Source of the DNA: Paenibacillus sp. DMB20 | GTDB lineage: Bacteria > Bacillota > Bacilli > Paenibacillales > Paenibacillaceae | Length of the DNA: 64,000 bases | Assembly: GCF_000987955.1 (NCBI RefSeq) | Contig: NZ_LAZU01000040.1 | Coordinates: forward strand, 1-64,000 | Direction of reading: 5' to 3' | Part shown: one piece after another, positions 33,952 through 41,334 of the stretch | Position numbering within the stretch: the stretch's first letter is position 1 | Layout of the letters: each line of letters opens with the position of its first letter | Position numbers and translations under genes: made by a program | The notes under the pieces: model-generated | Databases searched by the model: none | Seen by the model: the letters and a program-made list of their open reading frames with translations, nothing else | Told to the model about the DNA's origin: nothing

Positions 33952-34704
33952 ATGAGACATAGCGCGTTAGGGTTGGTGGAAGTCAGAGGGTATCTCGGGG
34001 CAGTCGCCGCAGCGGATGCCGCGTTGAAAGCGGCAAGCGTGTCCTGCATCGGCGTGGAGGTCATCAAAGGCGGACTTACGACCGTCAAGCTGGACGGTGA
34101 CGTCGGGGCCGTGCAGGCTGCCGTCGAAGCAGGTGCGGCGATGGCAGCGCAATTGAATGTGCTGGTGACGAGCCATGTCATTGCAAGATTGCATGAAGAG
34201 ACAAAAGCTCTGGTAGCGAATCAGGTCGAGGTTAGTCAAACCGAAATGAATGTCTCGATTGTAGAACCCCAAAGGACTGCAGTTAAAGAAGAAACGGCCG
34301 TCATGACCGATACTGCCGCGGCGGGTACGGAAACGGAATTGACGGAGGGCGAGGCTGCTGCATCCGGAACAAGCCCGGAAGCCGAGGCCGTAAAGGCGGC
34401 TGAACCTGCCAAGGCGAAGGAAACGAATGCGGCCGAATCCAAGAAGCCTGTCGTACAGGCAGCTTCGCAAGCGGATAAGGCGGATTTCCCCGCCACGCCG
34501 GCTTCCAAAGCAGCCGAAGAAGTCAAGCCGGCTTCCAAGGAGGCGGGAGCCGAGCCTCAAGCCCATACGGCGCAAGCTGCCGGGAAGCCGAACAGTGCAC
34601 ATGAAAAACAAAGCAATGCCAACAATCTACGGGTGAAGCCGTCGGCAAGCGCATCGAAACCGACAGCGAAGCAGAACAAAAACACAAAGAAAGCTAGCTC
34701 GTAA
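33952..34704 (+). CDS. BMC-H shell protein with long disordered tail (EutK-position)
   Basis: 250 residues. The first 85 form a normal hexamer-type BMC domain: 'ALGLVEVRGYLGAVAAADAA', 'GVEVIKGGLTTVKLDGDVG', 'LVTSHVIARLHEE'. The remaining 165 residues are low-complexity, rich in Ala, Glu, Lys, Pro and Thr, acidic at first ('ETELTEGEAAASGTSPEAEA') and basic at the end ('KPTAKQNKNTKKASS'). Enteric EutK also has a tailed BMC domain but its extension is a folded helix-turn-helix. Here the extension looks unfolded, which is unusual. Ten bases separate it from eutL. Confidence 0.85.
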   Translation: MRHSALGLVEVRGYLGAVAAADAALKAASVSCIGVEVIKGGLTTVKLDGDVGAVQAAVEAGAAMAAQLNVLVTSHVIARLHEETKALVANQVEVSQTEMNVSIVEPQRTAVKEETAVMTDTAAAGTETELTEGEAAASGTSPEAEAVKAAEPAKAKETNAAESKKPVVQAASQADKADFPATPASKAAEEVKPASKEAGAEPQAHTAQAAGKPNSAHEKQSNANNLRVKPSASASKPTAKQNKNTKKASS

Positions 34705-34731
34705 AAAACCTAATGAGGAGAAGGAATATTG

Positions 34732-36198
34732 ATGGAAACATTGGATAAAGACCTAAGATCCATTCAAGAAGTCCGAAATCTGATCAAGAAGGCCAAGGAA
34801 GCCCAAGCCAAACTGGCCGAGATGTCGCAGGAAAAAATCGACGCCATCGTCAAAGCGGTAGCCGATGCAGGTTATGAGCACCGCGAGAAGCTGGCGAAGA
34901 TGGCCAATGAGGAAACAGGTTTTGGCCGCTGGCAGGACAAGATCATTAAGAACGCATTTGCTTCGAAAAATGTGTATGAGTGGATCAAGGACATGAAAAC
35001 CGTTGGCATCCTGAAGGATGACAAAGCGAACAAAGTGATGGAGGTCGCCGTGCCTGTTGGCGTCATTGCCGGCTTGATACCGTCAACCAACCCGACATCC
35101 ACAGTTATCTACAAGGCGCTGATTGCGCTCAAGGCCGGGAACAGCATCGTGTTTTCCCCGCATCCGAATGCGCTGAAGAGCATTTTGGAAACCGTAAAGG
35201 TCATCCATGAAGCGGCTATCAAGGCTGGATGTCCGGAGGGAGCCATTGGCGTCATGACGGTTCCAACCATTCAAGGAACGGATCAATTGATGAAGCACAA
35301 CGATGTTGCCTTGATTCTCGCTACCGGGGGAACGGCGATGGTTAAAGCCGCTTATTCATCCGGCACGCCTGCCATCGGCGTCGGCCCGGGCAACGGTCCG
35401 GCCTTCATCGAGAAGAGCGCGAATATCGCGCTTGCCGTCAAGCGCATCATGGATTCCAAAACATTCGACAACGGCACCATTTGCGCTTCGGAGCAGTCCG
35501 TCGTCGTCGAGGCGTGCAGTAAGGACGCGGTCGTTGCCGAATTCAAGAAGCAGGGCGGTTATTTCCTCTCCCAAGAGGAAGCGGCGAAGCTCGGCAAGTT
35601 CATCATGCGGGCCAACGGCACGATGAACCCTCAAATCGTCGGCCGCAGCGTGGAGCATATCGCCAAATTGGCGGATCTGGACATCCCTGCAGGAACTCGG
35701 GTACTGATTGCCGAGGAGACGCGAGTTGGACGCAATGTGCCGTATTCGCGCGAGAAGTTGGCTCCGATCCTGGCGTTCTACACCGAAGACAACTGGGAAG
35801 CCGCGTGTGAACGCTGCATCGAGATTCTGAACGGGGAGGGCGCCGGACACACGATGGTCATTCATTCCGAGAATGAAGAGATCGTGCGGCAGTTCGCTTT
35901 GAAAAAGCCGGTATCGCGCTTGCTGGTCAACACGCCGGGCACGCTTGGCGGAATCGGCGCAACCACGGCGCTGGCGCCCGCGCTTACGCTGGGCTGCGGC
36001 GCAGTAGGCGGAAGCTCCACATCCGACAACATCGACCCGTTCAATCTGCTTAACATTCGCAGAATCGCATACGGTCTCAAAGAAATGGAAGATTTGGCGG
36101 AGCAGCCGGCCCTGCAATCCGAGGCGTCAAGCATCGATCTTGGCGATAAAGAGCAGTTGATCAACATGATCGTGAATCGAATTCTCGAAAAAATGTAA
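34732..36198 (+). CDS. eutE: CoA-acylating acetaldehyde dehydrogenase EutE
   Basis: 488 residues from ATG 34732 (GAGGAGAAGG upstream). Oxidises acetaldehyde to acetyl-CoA with NAD+ and CoA. Catalytic Cys in 'FDNGTICASEQSVV', NAD-binding 'VPVGVIAGLIPSTNPTSTV', and 'GVGPGNGPAFIEKSANIALA'. The N-terminal helix 'RSIQEVRNLIKKAKEAQAKL' resembles the encapsulation peptide of PduP/EutE. Normal length for the family. Confidence 0.95.
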   Translation: METLDKDLRSIQEVRNLIKKAKEAQAKLAEMSQEKIDAIVKAVADAGYEHREKLAKMANEETGFGRWQDKIIKNAFASKNVYEWIKDMKTVGILKDDKANKVMEVAVPVGVIAGLIPSTNPTSTVIYKALIALKAGNSIVFSPHPNALKSILETVKVIHEAAIKAGCPEGAIGVMTVPTIQGTDQLMKHNDVALILATGGTAMVKAAYSSGTPAIGVGPGNGPAFIEKSANIALAVKRIMDSKTFDNGTICASEQSVVVEACSKDAVVAEFKKQGGYFLSQEEAAKLGKFIMRANGTMNPQIVGRSVEHIAKLADLDIPAGTRVLIAEETRVGRNVPYSREKLAPILAFYTEDNWEAACERCIEILNGEGAGHTMVIHSENEEIVRQFALKKPVSRLLVNTPGTLGGIGATTALAPALTLGCGAVGGSSTSDNIDPFNLLNIRRIAYGLKEMEDLAEQPALQSEASSIDLGDKEQLINMIVNRILEKM

Positions 36199-36309
36199 GA
36201 TCACTGTTGAACAGAAACGTCAAACAACCAATGGTAACACAATTAACGGCAACACAACCTACGGCAACTCAAAAATTAACATATACCCTATATTAGGAGG
36301 AATTTTATC

Positions 36310-36600
36310 ATGGCAAACGCAAACGCATTGGGAATGGTGGAAACAAAAGGTCTGGTAGGCGCAATCGAGGCAGCTGACGCAATGGTGAAAGCAGCTAACG
36401 TTACTTTGATCGGCAAAGAGCAAATCGGTGCAGGCCTCGTAACCGTTATGGTTCGCGGCGACGTGGGCGCCGTTAAGGCAGCTACGGATGCAGGCGCAGC
36501 AGCGGCGGAGCGTGTGGGCGAATTGTTGTCCGTACACGTCATTCCAAGACCGCATTCGGAAGTGGACGCAATCCTGCCTAAGACAAAAACCGTGGAATAA
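36310..36600 (+). CDS. eutM: Major shell protein EutM
   Basis: 96 residues, canonical single BMC hexamer: 'ALGMVETKGLVGAIEAADAM', 'ANVTLIGKEQIGAGLVTVMV', 'RGDVGAVKAATDAGAAAAER', 'LLSVHVIPRPHSEVD'. Preceded by TTAGGAGGAATTTT, an excellent ribosome-binding site, as expected for an abundant shell component. Codon use is notably uniform (GCA/GCT/GGC), consistent with high expression. Confidence 0.95.
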   Translation: MANANALGMVETKGLVGAIEAADAMVKAANVTLIGKEQIGAGLVTVMVRGDVGAVKAATDAGAAAAERVGELLSVHVIPRPHSEVDAILPKTKTVE

Positions 36601-36752
36601 TAAGGATTTTCGAAGTAAGGTTACCGATCAGGATGGAGGGAGGGACGGGCCTTTCGCCGGCCCCTCCTGCATACCTGTCGCAATTTTCCCATCGCCTGCA
36701 GCTTGAATGACCGCGTGTATACGAGGTACGCGCAGCAAAAGGATGTGAGAAC

Positions 36753-37562
36753 ATGGCTGTGATAACGGAAAGCGATCTGCGCAAGCATTTTCGAAATCGG
36801 AATCTGAAAGAAGTATCTGTTTACGAGACGGCGGCAGGGACGATTTTAACGCCATCGGCCAAGAGCTTTCTGACCGATCACCAGATCGAGCTTCGATATG
36901 TGGAGGCTCAAGGGGAAGTTTCGGATACGGCGGATACGCCGGCTCCCAAGAAGGAAGTCAAGCTTCAAATCACCAAAAACCTGGACGTTGAACAACCGGC
37001 CGAAGCCAAAAAACGGTTTCGCACGCTGTACGGCGGTTTCCTGGAAACGAAACCGGAGCATATGACGCATTTGTATGGAAATATGCTTGTGTTTAAGGAT
37101 CATCCCCGGATCTTGTTCCGCGGCAAGCTGGATTCATTGGAAACGAAACTTTTGGAAGCGCAAATCACCTGCTTCAAGCTGAATATGAGCAACCTGGTCG
37201 ATGATTTGGAGGAAATATTGCAATTCGTACGGCGAATCGTACGATGCGAAGTGATGAACGAAAGCATTGATGAATTTCATTTGCTTGGGATGACGCCTAA
37301 GGAATTGCGGGAGCAGTCCCATTTTCCCAAGAAATACTTTGGATTGGACCATTTTCAACCCAGCTATGATATGGGCGAAGCGGTTGTTGTCATAAATGCG
37401 CTGCGTACGTTGACGAGAGAGACGGAGCTGCTGGCTTACCAAGCCTTTAAAAAGGAACACGGAGACGCTGAACGCGAAGATATCATTCGAACGCTGAACC
37501 GTCTGTCTTCCTTGTTCTGGATCATCATGTTCCGAATCCGTGTAGGACAGTACAACACATGA
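36753..37562 (+). CDS. eutT: Cobalamin adenosyltransferase EutT
   Basis: 269 residues from ATG 36753. The N-terminus 'ITESDLRKHFRNRNLKEVSV', 'TILTPSAKSFLTDHQIEL' is typical of EutT, followed by the helical adenosyltransferase domain ('FETKPEHM'-like segment in 'LETKPEHMTHLYGNMLVFKD', 'HPRILFRGKLDSLE'). EutT converts cob(I)alamin to adenosylcobalamin for EutBC. Stops one base short of the GAGGTGAG site of eutD. Confidence 0.9.
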   Translation: MAVITESDLRKHFRNRNLKEVSVYETAAGTILTPSAKSFLTDHQIELRYVEAQGEVSDTADTPAPKKEVKLQITKNLDVEQPAEAKKRFRTLYGGFLETKPEHMTHLYGNMLVFKDHPRILFRGKLDSLETKLLEAQITCFKLNMSNLVDDLEEILQFVRRIVRCEVMNESIDEFHLLGMTPKELREQSHFPKKYFGLDHFQPSYDMGEAVVVINALRTLTRETELLAYQAFKKEHGDAEREDIIRTLNRLSSLFWIIMFRIRVGQYNT

Positions 37563-37572
37563 GGTGAGATGG

Positions 37573-38208
37573 ATGGATAATGTTCTGGTGGAGAGCATTG
37601 TAAACGAAGTGATAAAACGGGTGCAGGAAGAAGCCTGCATTGAGATTGAAGCATCCGGCAAGCATGTGCATTTGAACCGAGAGGCGATTGATGCCTTGTT
37701 TGGCGAAGGCTATCAATTGACGAAAGCGAAGGACCTGTCCCAGCCGGGACAATATGCCTGCAAAGAGCGCGTTACGCTGATCGGGCCCAAGGGCGCGCTG
37801 CACAATGTCGTCGTGCTCGGACCGGAGCGCAAGGAGTCGCAGGTAGAGGTTTCGCAGACGGATGCCGTTGTGCTGGGAGTGCCCGTTCCCGTGAAAGAGA
37901 GCGGAAAACTGGAAGGAACGCCGGGCATCGTGATTGCTAGCGGCAGCAGTATGATCCGGCTGGATCGGGGATTGATCGCCGCCCAGCGCCATATACACGT
38001 GAAGGCGGAGGATGCGGAGAAATACGACGTAAAGAATGGCGAGATCGTGCAGGTCAAGGTGTACGGCAAACGCCCTCTCATTTTCGACGACGTGCTCGTG
38101 CGTGTCAGTCCCAACTATGAAACGTACATGCATATCGATTATGACGAGGCCAACGCTTGCGGCTTCGTAAAAGGAACGAAGGGGAAGATTTTGAAGAAGA
38201 GTTTCTAG
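37573..38208 (+). CDS. eutD: PduL-type phosphate acetyltransferase (EutD)
   Basis: 211 residues from ATG 37573, favoured by GAGGTGAG upstream. It is the PduL family, not the Pta-type EutD of enterics: 'EASGKHVHLNREAIDALFG' and 'LIAAQRHIHVKAEDA' carry the Zn-binding His residues, with 'LIGPKGALHNVVVLGPER' between. Converts acetyl-CoA to acetyl-phosphate, recycling CoA. The N-terminal 'VESIVNEVIKRVQEEA' is an encapsulation-peptide-like helix. Confidence 0.93.
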   Translation: MDNVLVESIVNEVIKRVQEEACIEIEASGKHVHLNREAIDALFGEGYQLTKAKDLSQPGQYACKERVTLIGPKGALHNVVVLGPERKESQVEVSQTDAVVLGVPVPVKESGKLEGTPGIVIASGSSMIRLDRGLIAAQRHIHVKAEDAEKYDVKNGEIVQVKVYGKRPLIFDDVLVRVSPNYETYMHIDYDEANACGFVKGTKGKILKKSF

Positions 38209-38226
38209 GCCGGGGAGTGTGAAAAA

Positions 38227-38928
38227 ATGAACATTGAAGCTCTGGATCGGTCTGCGATTATTGAAGCCGTTACGGCCGAAGTGATCAAGAGGCTGGGGCA
38301 GTCACCGTCGAACGATGCGACTGTGCCCAAGAAGCTGGCGGTTCTTCTGGCGGTTGAACCGGTACCGGAATTAGAGGGTTTGCTGGGCCAGAACTTTGAG
38401 GTGCGATATTACGACGAGTCGCTCCGCGATTGCGATGTGCTGATCATTCCGAAGCTGTGTCTTCAGCTGTTGTCCAATCTCGCGAACGGCATAAGCGCGG
38501 GGCAGCGCGAGCGGTTCATCCTGACGATGCTGTTGAAAGGAAGACGGGTAGTGGCACTTGAGGAAGGACTGCTTTACCGGAAATATAAATCAACGGCGCC
38601 CGTCCTGTTGTACAAGCAATTTGACGAATATTCGGATAAGCTAAGCAGTTTCGGTATCCGGATGGTTAAAACGGCGAAGCTGCTCACGGCTTGTCTGGAA
38701 GATGGACGCGCGGATGACGCGAGTCCTTCCTCATCCGCTATTGAACACGCCATAGCGCTTCCGCAGCCGGAACTGTTGACCTTGACCAGCAAAGTCGTTA
38801 CCGAATCGCAGCTTAAGAAATACCGTCTTCAACACCGGAAGGAAATCGGAATCGACCGGCACAGTATCATTACGCCGCTCGCTCAGGATTATCTGCGCAT
38901 GCAGCAGATCCGGGTACACAGAACATAA
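38227..38928 (+). CDS. Ethanolamine-locus hypothetical protein
   Basis: 233 residues from ATG 38227. It corresponds to a family seen only in Firmicutes eut loci (TIGR02536-like). The N-terminal helix 'RSAIIEAVTAEVIKRLGQ' resembles the encapsulation peptide on the neighbouring eutD product, then a flavoprotein-like core ('KKLAVLLAVEPVPELEG', 'DCDVLIIPKLCLQLLSNLA', 'GRRVVALEEGLLYRKYK') and a C-terminal 'VVTESQLKKYRLQHRKEIGI'. Biochemical role unknown; likely lumenal. Confidence 0.8.
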   Translation: MNIEALDRSAIIEAVTAEVIKRLGQSPSNDATVPKKLAVLLAVEPVPELEGLLGQNFEVRYYDESLRDCDVLIIPKLCLQLLSNLANGISAGQRERFILTMLLKGRRVVALEEGLLYRKYKSTAPVLLYKQFDEYSDKLSSFGIRMVKTAKLLTACLEDGRADDASPSSSAIEHAIALPQPELLTLTSKVVTESQLKKYRLQHRKEIGIDRHSIITPLAQDYLRMQQIRVHRT

Positions 38929-38943
38929 CGGCGAGGTGAAACC

Positions 38944-39219
38944 ATGATCGTGGGACAAGTGATGGGCAGCCTGTGGGCCACCCGAAAAGACAATAAGCTG
39001 AACGGTCTGACCTTCCTGGTGATCAAACCGCTTAGTTACAACAAAGAAGCCGTTCAGCGCGACTATTTCGTTGCAGCGGATAATACGGGAGCGGGCATCG
39101 GGGAGACCGTGCTCGTGACGACCGGAAGCGCTGCCCGCACATCGATTGCCGGATCGGACGTACCCGTGGACGCGGTCATTGTGGGCATCGTCGATTCCAT
39201 CGAGGTGGCCCATGAGTAG
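38944..39219 (+). CDS. eutN: Microcompartment vertex protein EutN
   Basis: 91 residues, BMC-P (EutN/CcmL) pentamer: 'VGQVMGSLWATRKDNKLNGL', 'FLVIKPLS', 'FVAADNTGAGIGETVLVTTG', 'AARTSIAGSDVPVDAVIVGI'. Pentamers cap the twelve vertices. Overlaps the next gene by 8 bases (ATGAGTAG). Confidence 0.95.
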   Translation: MIVGQVMGSLWATRKDNKLNGLTFLVIKPLSYNKEAVQRDYFVAADNTGAGIGETVLVTTGSAARTSIAGSDVPVDAVIVGIVDSIEVAHE

Positions 39220-39757
39220 CGCGATCGGCGTTGTAGAGCTGCGCAGCATTAGCAAAGGGTATGAGACGGCTGACCGCATGCTTAAGACCTCTTCCGTCAA
39301 CGTGCATCATATGAAGCCGATTTGCCCGGGCAAATTCCTCATCATCATGAGCGGCGACACGGCAGACGTTGAAGCAGCGATGGATGCGGCGAAGGCGGAG
39401 GCGGCCGAATTCCGAATCAGCGATTTTGTGCTGCATGGCGTTCATTCGGATATCGTGGACGGCTTGAAACGGCGCTATTCCTCCCGGGCGGTGGAGACCA
39501 TTGGAATCGTGGAAACTTCTACGGTGTCGTCCGGCATTTTTGCATTGAATGAGGCTTTGAAGCAGTGCGATATTCATGTGAAACGAATGAACCTCGGCAT
39601 GGCGATTGGCGGCAAGTTTCTGGCCGTGTTTACGGGAAATGTCAGTGACGTGGAGCAGGGGATGAAGGTGTTCGCGTCCTCTATCGATCAAAAACGGATC
39701 ATCCATCATACCGTGCTGCGTTCTCCGACCGAGGAAATCAAGCAGCATTTTCAATAG
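39212..39757 (+). CDS. Tandem-BMC shell protein resembling PduT (possible [4Fe-4S] pore)
   Basis: 181 residues from ATG 39212, overlapping eutN. Two BMC domains: 'AIGVVELRSISKGYETADRM' (1-90) and 'TIGIVETSTVSSGIFALNEA' (95-175). In domain 1 Cys38 lies in 'PICPGKFLIIMSGDTADVE', matching the position and wording of the Cys that in PduT coordinates a [4Fe-4S] cluster at the trimer pore. This makes it a BMC-T of PduT type inside an ethanolamine locus. It could pass electrons or Fe-S clusters across the shell. No other Fe-S protein is visible in the locus. Confidence 0.85.
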   Translation: MSSAIGVVELRSISKGYETADRMLKTSSVNVHHMKPICPGKFLIIMSGDTADVEAAMDAAKAEAAEFRISDFVLHGVHSDIVDGLKRRYSSRAVETIGIVETSTVSSGIFALNEALKQCDIHVKRMNLGMAIGGKFLAVFTGNVSDVEQGMKVFASSIDQKRIIHHTVLRSPTEEIKQHFQ

Positions 39758-39806
39758 GAGAACGATAAAGCAGTAATATGCACATTCAGAATGGAGGAGC
39801 ATGTTC

Positions 39807-40916
39807 GTGGAGATTAACGAAATCATCATTTACGGCATGGTTATATTCATGATTCTTGGCGCCATCGACAAATGTCTGGGGAATAAATTCGGCCTGGGAC
39901 AACAGTTCGAAGAGGGGATCATGGCCATGGGCTCGCTCACGTTGGCAATGGTAGGGATCATCTCCCTTTCTCCCGTGCTGGCCAAGGTGTTAAGCCCGAT
40001 TGTCGTTCCGATCTATAGCGCGCTGGGAGCGGACCCCGCGATGTTTGCAACCACGCTTCTTGCGAATGACATGGGCGGATATTCGCTGGCTCTCGAGCTG
40101 GCTCAGAATCCGGAAGCAGGCCTGTTCGCCGGCACGATTCTGGGAGCCATGCTCGGCCCGACCATCGTGTTCATTATTCCGGTTGCGCTCGGCATCATCA
40201 AGAAGGAAGATCATAAATATTTGGCTACCGGCGTGCTGGCCGGCATCGTCACGATTCCGATCGGATGCTTGATCGGGGGACTGGTGGCCGGTTACTCGAT
40301 CTCGATGATCTTGTCCAACCTGGTGCCGATTCTTATTTTCGCCGTGCTTATCGTGATTGGCTTGTGGAGATTCCCGCAAGGCATGATCAAAGGCTTTACG
40401 GTTTTCGGCCAGTTTATCGTAATCGTGGCGACGTTGGGGCTGGCGGCCGGCATCACCCAGCAGCTGACGGACATCACGATCATTCCGGGTCTGGCCCCGA
40501 TCGAGGATGGAATCAAGATCGTGGGCGATATTTCCATCGTGCTGGCCGGCGCGTTTGCGATGGTATTCGTGATTACGAAGGTGTTCAACAAGCCGCTCAT
40601 GAAGCTTGGCAAAATTCTCGGCATGAATGAAATTGCGGCAGCAGGCATGGTGGCAACGCTTGCCAACGTCATTCCGATGTTCGGCATGATGAAAGACATG
40701 GATGCGCGGGGCAAGGTCATCAACGTGGCTTTTGCCGTGTCCGCCGCATTCGTATTTGGCGACCATCTCGGCTTTACGGCAGGGGTGGCGAAAGAAATGA
40801 TTTTCCCGATGATCGTCGGGAAGCTGGTCGGCGGGATTACAGCGATTTTCGTTGCCGTATTTTTGGCGAAAAAGATGGCTTCGGAACCGAAGGAAGGACA
40901 ACCGAAGTCGGCTTAG
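39807..40916 (+). CDS. eutH: Ethanolamine permease EutH
   Basis: About 369 residues with ten or eleven hydrophobic segments, and 'MVIFMILGAIDKCLGNKFGL' at the N-terminus, 'LLANDMGGYSLALELAQNP', 'FAGTILGAMLGPTIVFIIPV' and 'FGDHLGFTAGVAKEM', all typical of EutH. Imports ethanolamine. GTG 39807 has better spacing from GGAGGAG than ATG 39801. Last gene of the locus; terminator at 40984. Confidence 0.93.
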   Translation: MEINEIIIYGMVIFMILGAIDKCLGNKFGLGQQFEEGIMAMGSLTLAMVGIISLSPVLAKVLSPIVVPIYSALGADPAMFATTLLANDMGGYSLALELAQNPEAGLFAGTILGAMLGPTIVFIIPVALGIIKKEDHKYLATGVLAGIVTIPIGCLIGGLVAGYSISMILSNLVPILIFAVLIVIGLWRFPQGMIKGFTVFGQFIVIVATLGLAAGITQQLTDITIIPGLAPIEDGIKIVGDISIVLAGAFAMVFVITKVFNKPLMKLGKILGMNEIAAAGMVATLANVIPMFGMMKDMDARGKVINVAFAVSAAFVFGDHLGFTAGVAKEMIFPMIVGKLVGGITAIFVAVFLAKKMASEPKEGQPKSA

Positions 40917-40983
40917 GTTTACATCAAAGCGATATTTAAGCATCTGAATTTACGTTTTTTTTGGGTCAACGTCTACATTGCAT

Positions 40984-41029
40984 GAACTCATCTCAAGGTC
41001 TAGTGCCTGGAGGCGGGTTCTTTTTTTTT
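40984..41029 (+). terminator. Terminator of the eut operon
   Basis: GAACTC..., with GCCT/AGGC inside, pairs with GGGTTC and is followed by nine T. Repeat copy 3 begins directly after the T tract. Confidence 0.65.
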
Positions 41030-41030
41030 A

Positions 41031-41142
41031 GAGATAAGAAAGCATAAACTTCAAGGGTTAGCCATCCTTATCTCGCAGGAAAAAACTTCCGCTAAAAGCG
41101 GTCTGTCTTCTGAGAAAGTACGTCGAAAGACGTTTTTTTTAA
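41031..41142. repeat. Intergenic repeat, copy 3 of 5
   Basis: GAGATAAG (41031-41038) pairs with CTTATCTC (41067-41074); then AACTTCCGCTAAAAGCGGTC, TGTCTTCTGAGAAAGTACGT and CGAAAGACG with T8. The first stem differs in sequence from copy 1 but keeps pairing, i.e. compensatory change. The rest of the gap to 41334 contains no gene; it should hold the promoter of the lyase gene. Confidence 0.9.
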
Positions 41143-41334
41143 TTTACCTTGAAAAAACTACAATGTACCTAAATTTTGTCCCTTTCCGATTCCGGGAAAT
41201 GGGATTAGAACTAAAGTGACAAACAATTTTTTGAATACATCCCAGAATGTGGACGATAACTCCGCGAAAGGGGGGAGGGCGTATACCGGGCGTGGTTGGT
41301 TGCTTTGCAACTTCATATTTGGGGAGGGATTGGT

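Noticed and set aside
32273..34611. Several long minus-strand frames opposite eutC, eutL and the tailed BMC gene
   Set aside because: Same reason: they mirror codon bias of the real genes and have no ribosome-binding sites or domains.
39990..40943. Minus-strand frame of 317 codons opposite eutH
   Set aside because: Composition dominated by His, Arg, Asp and Gln, typical of antisense to a membrane protein gene.
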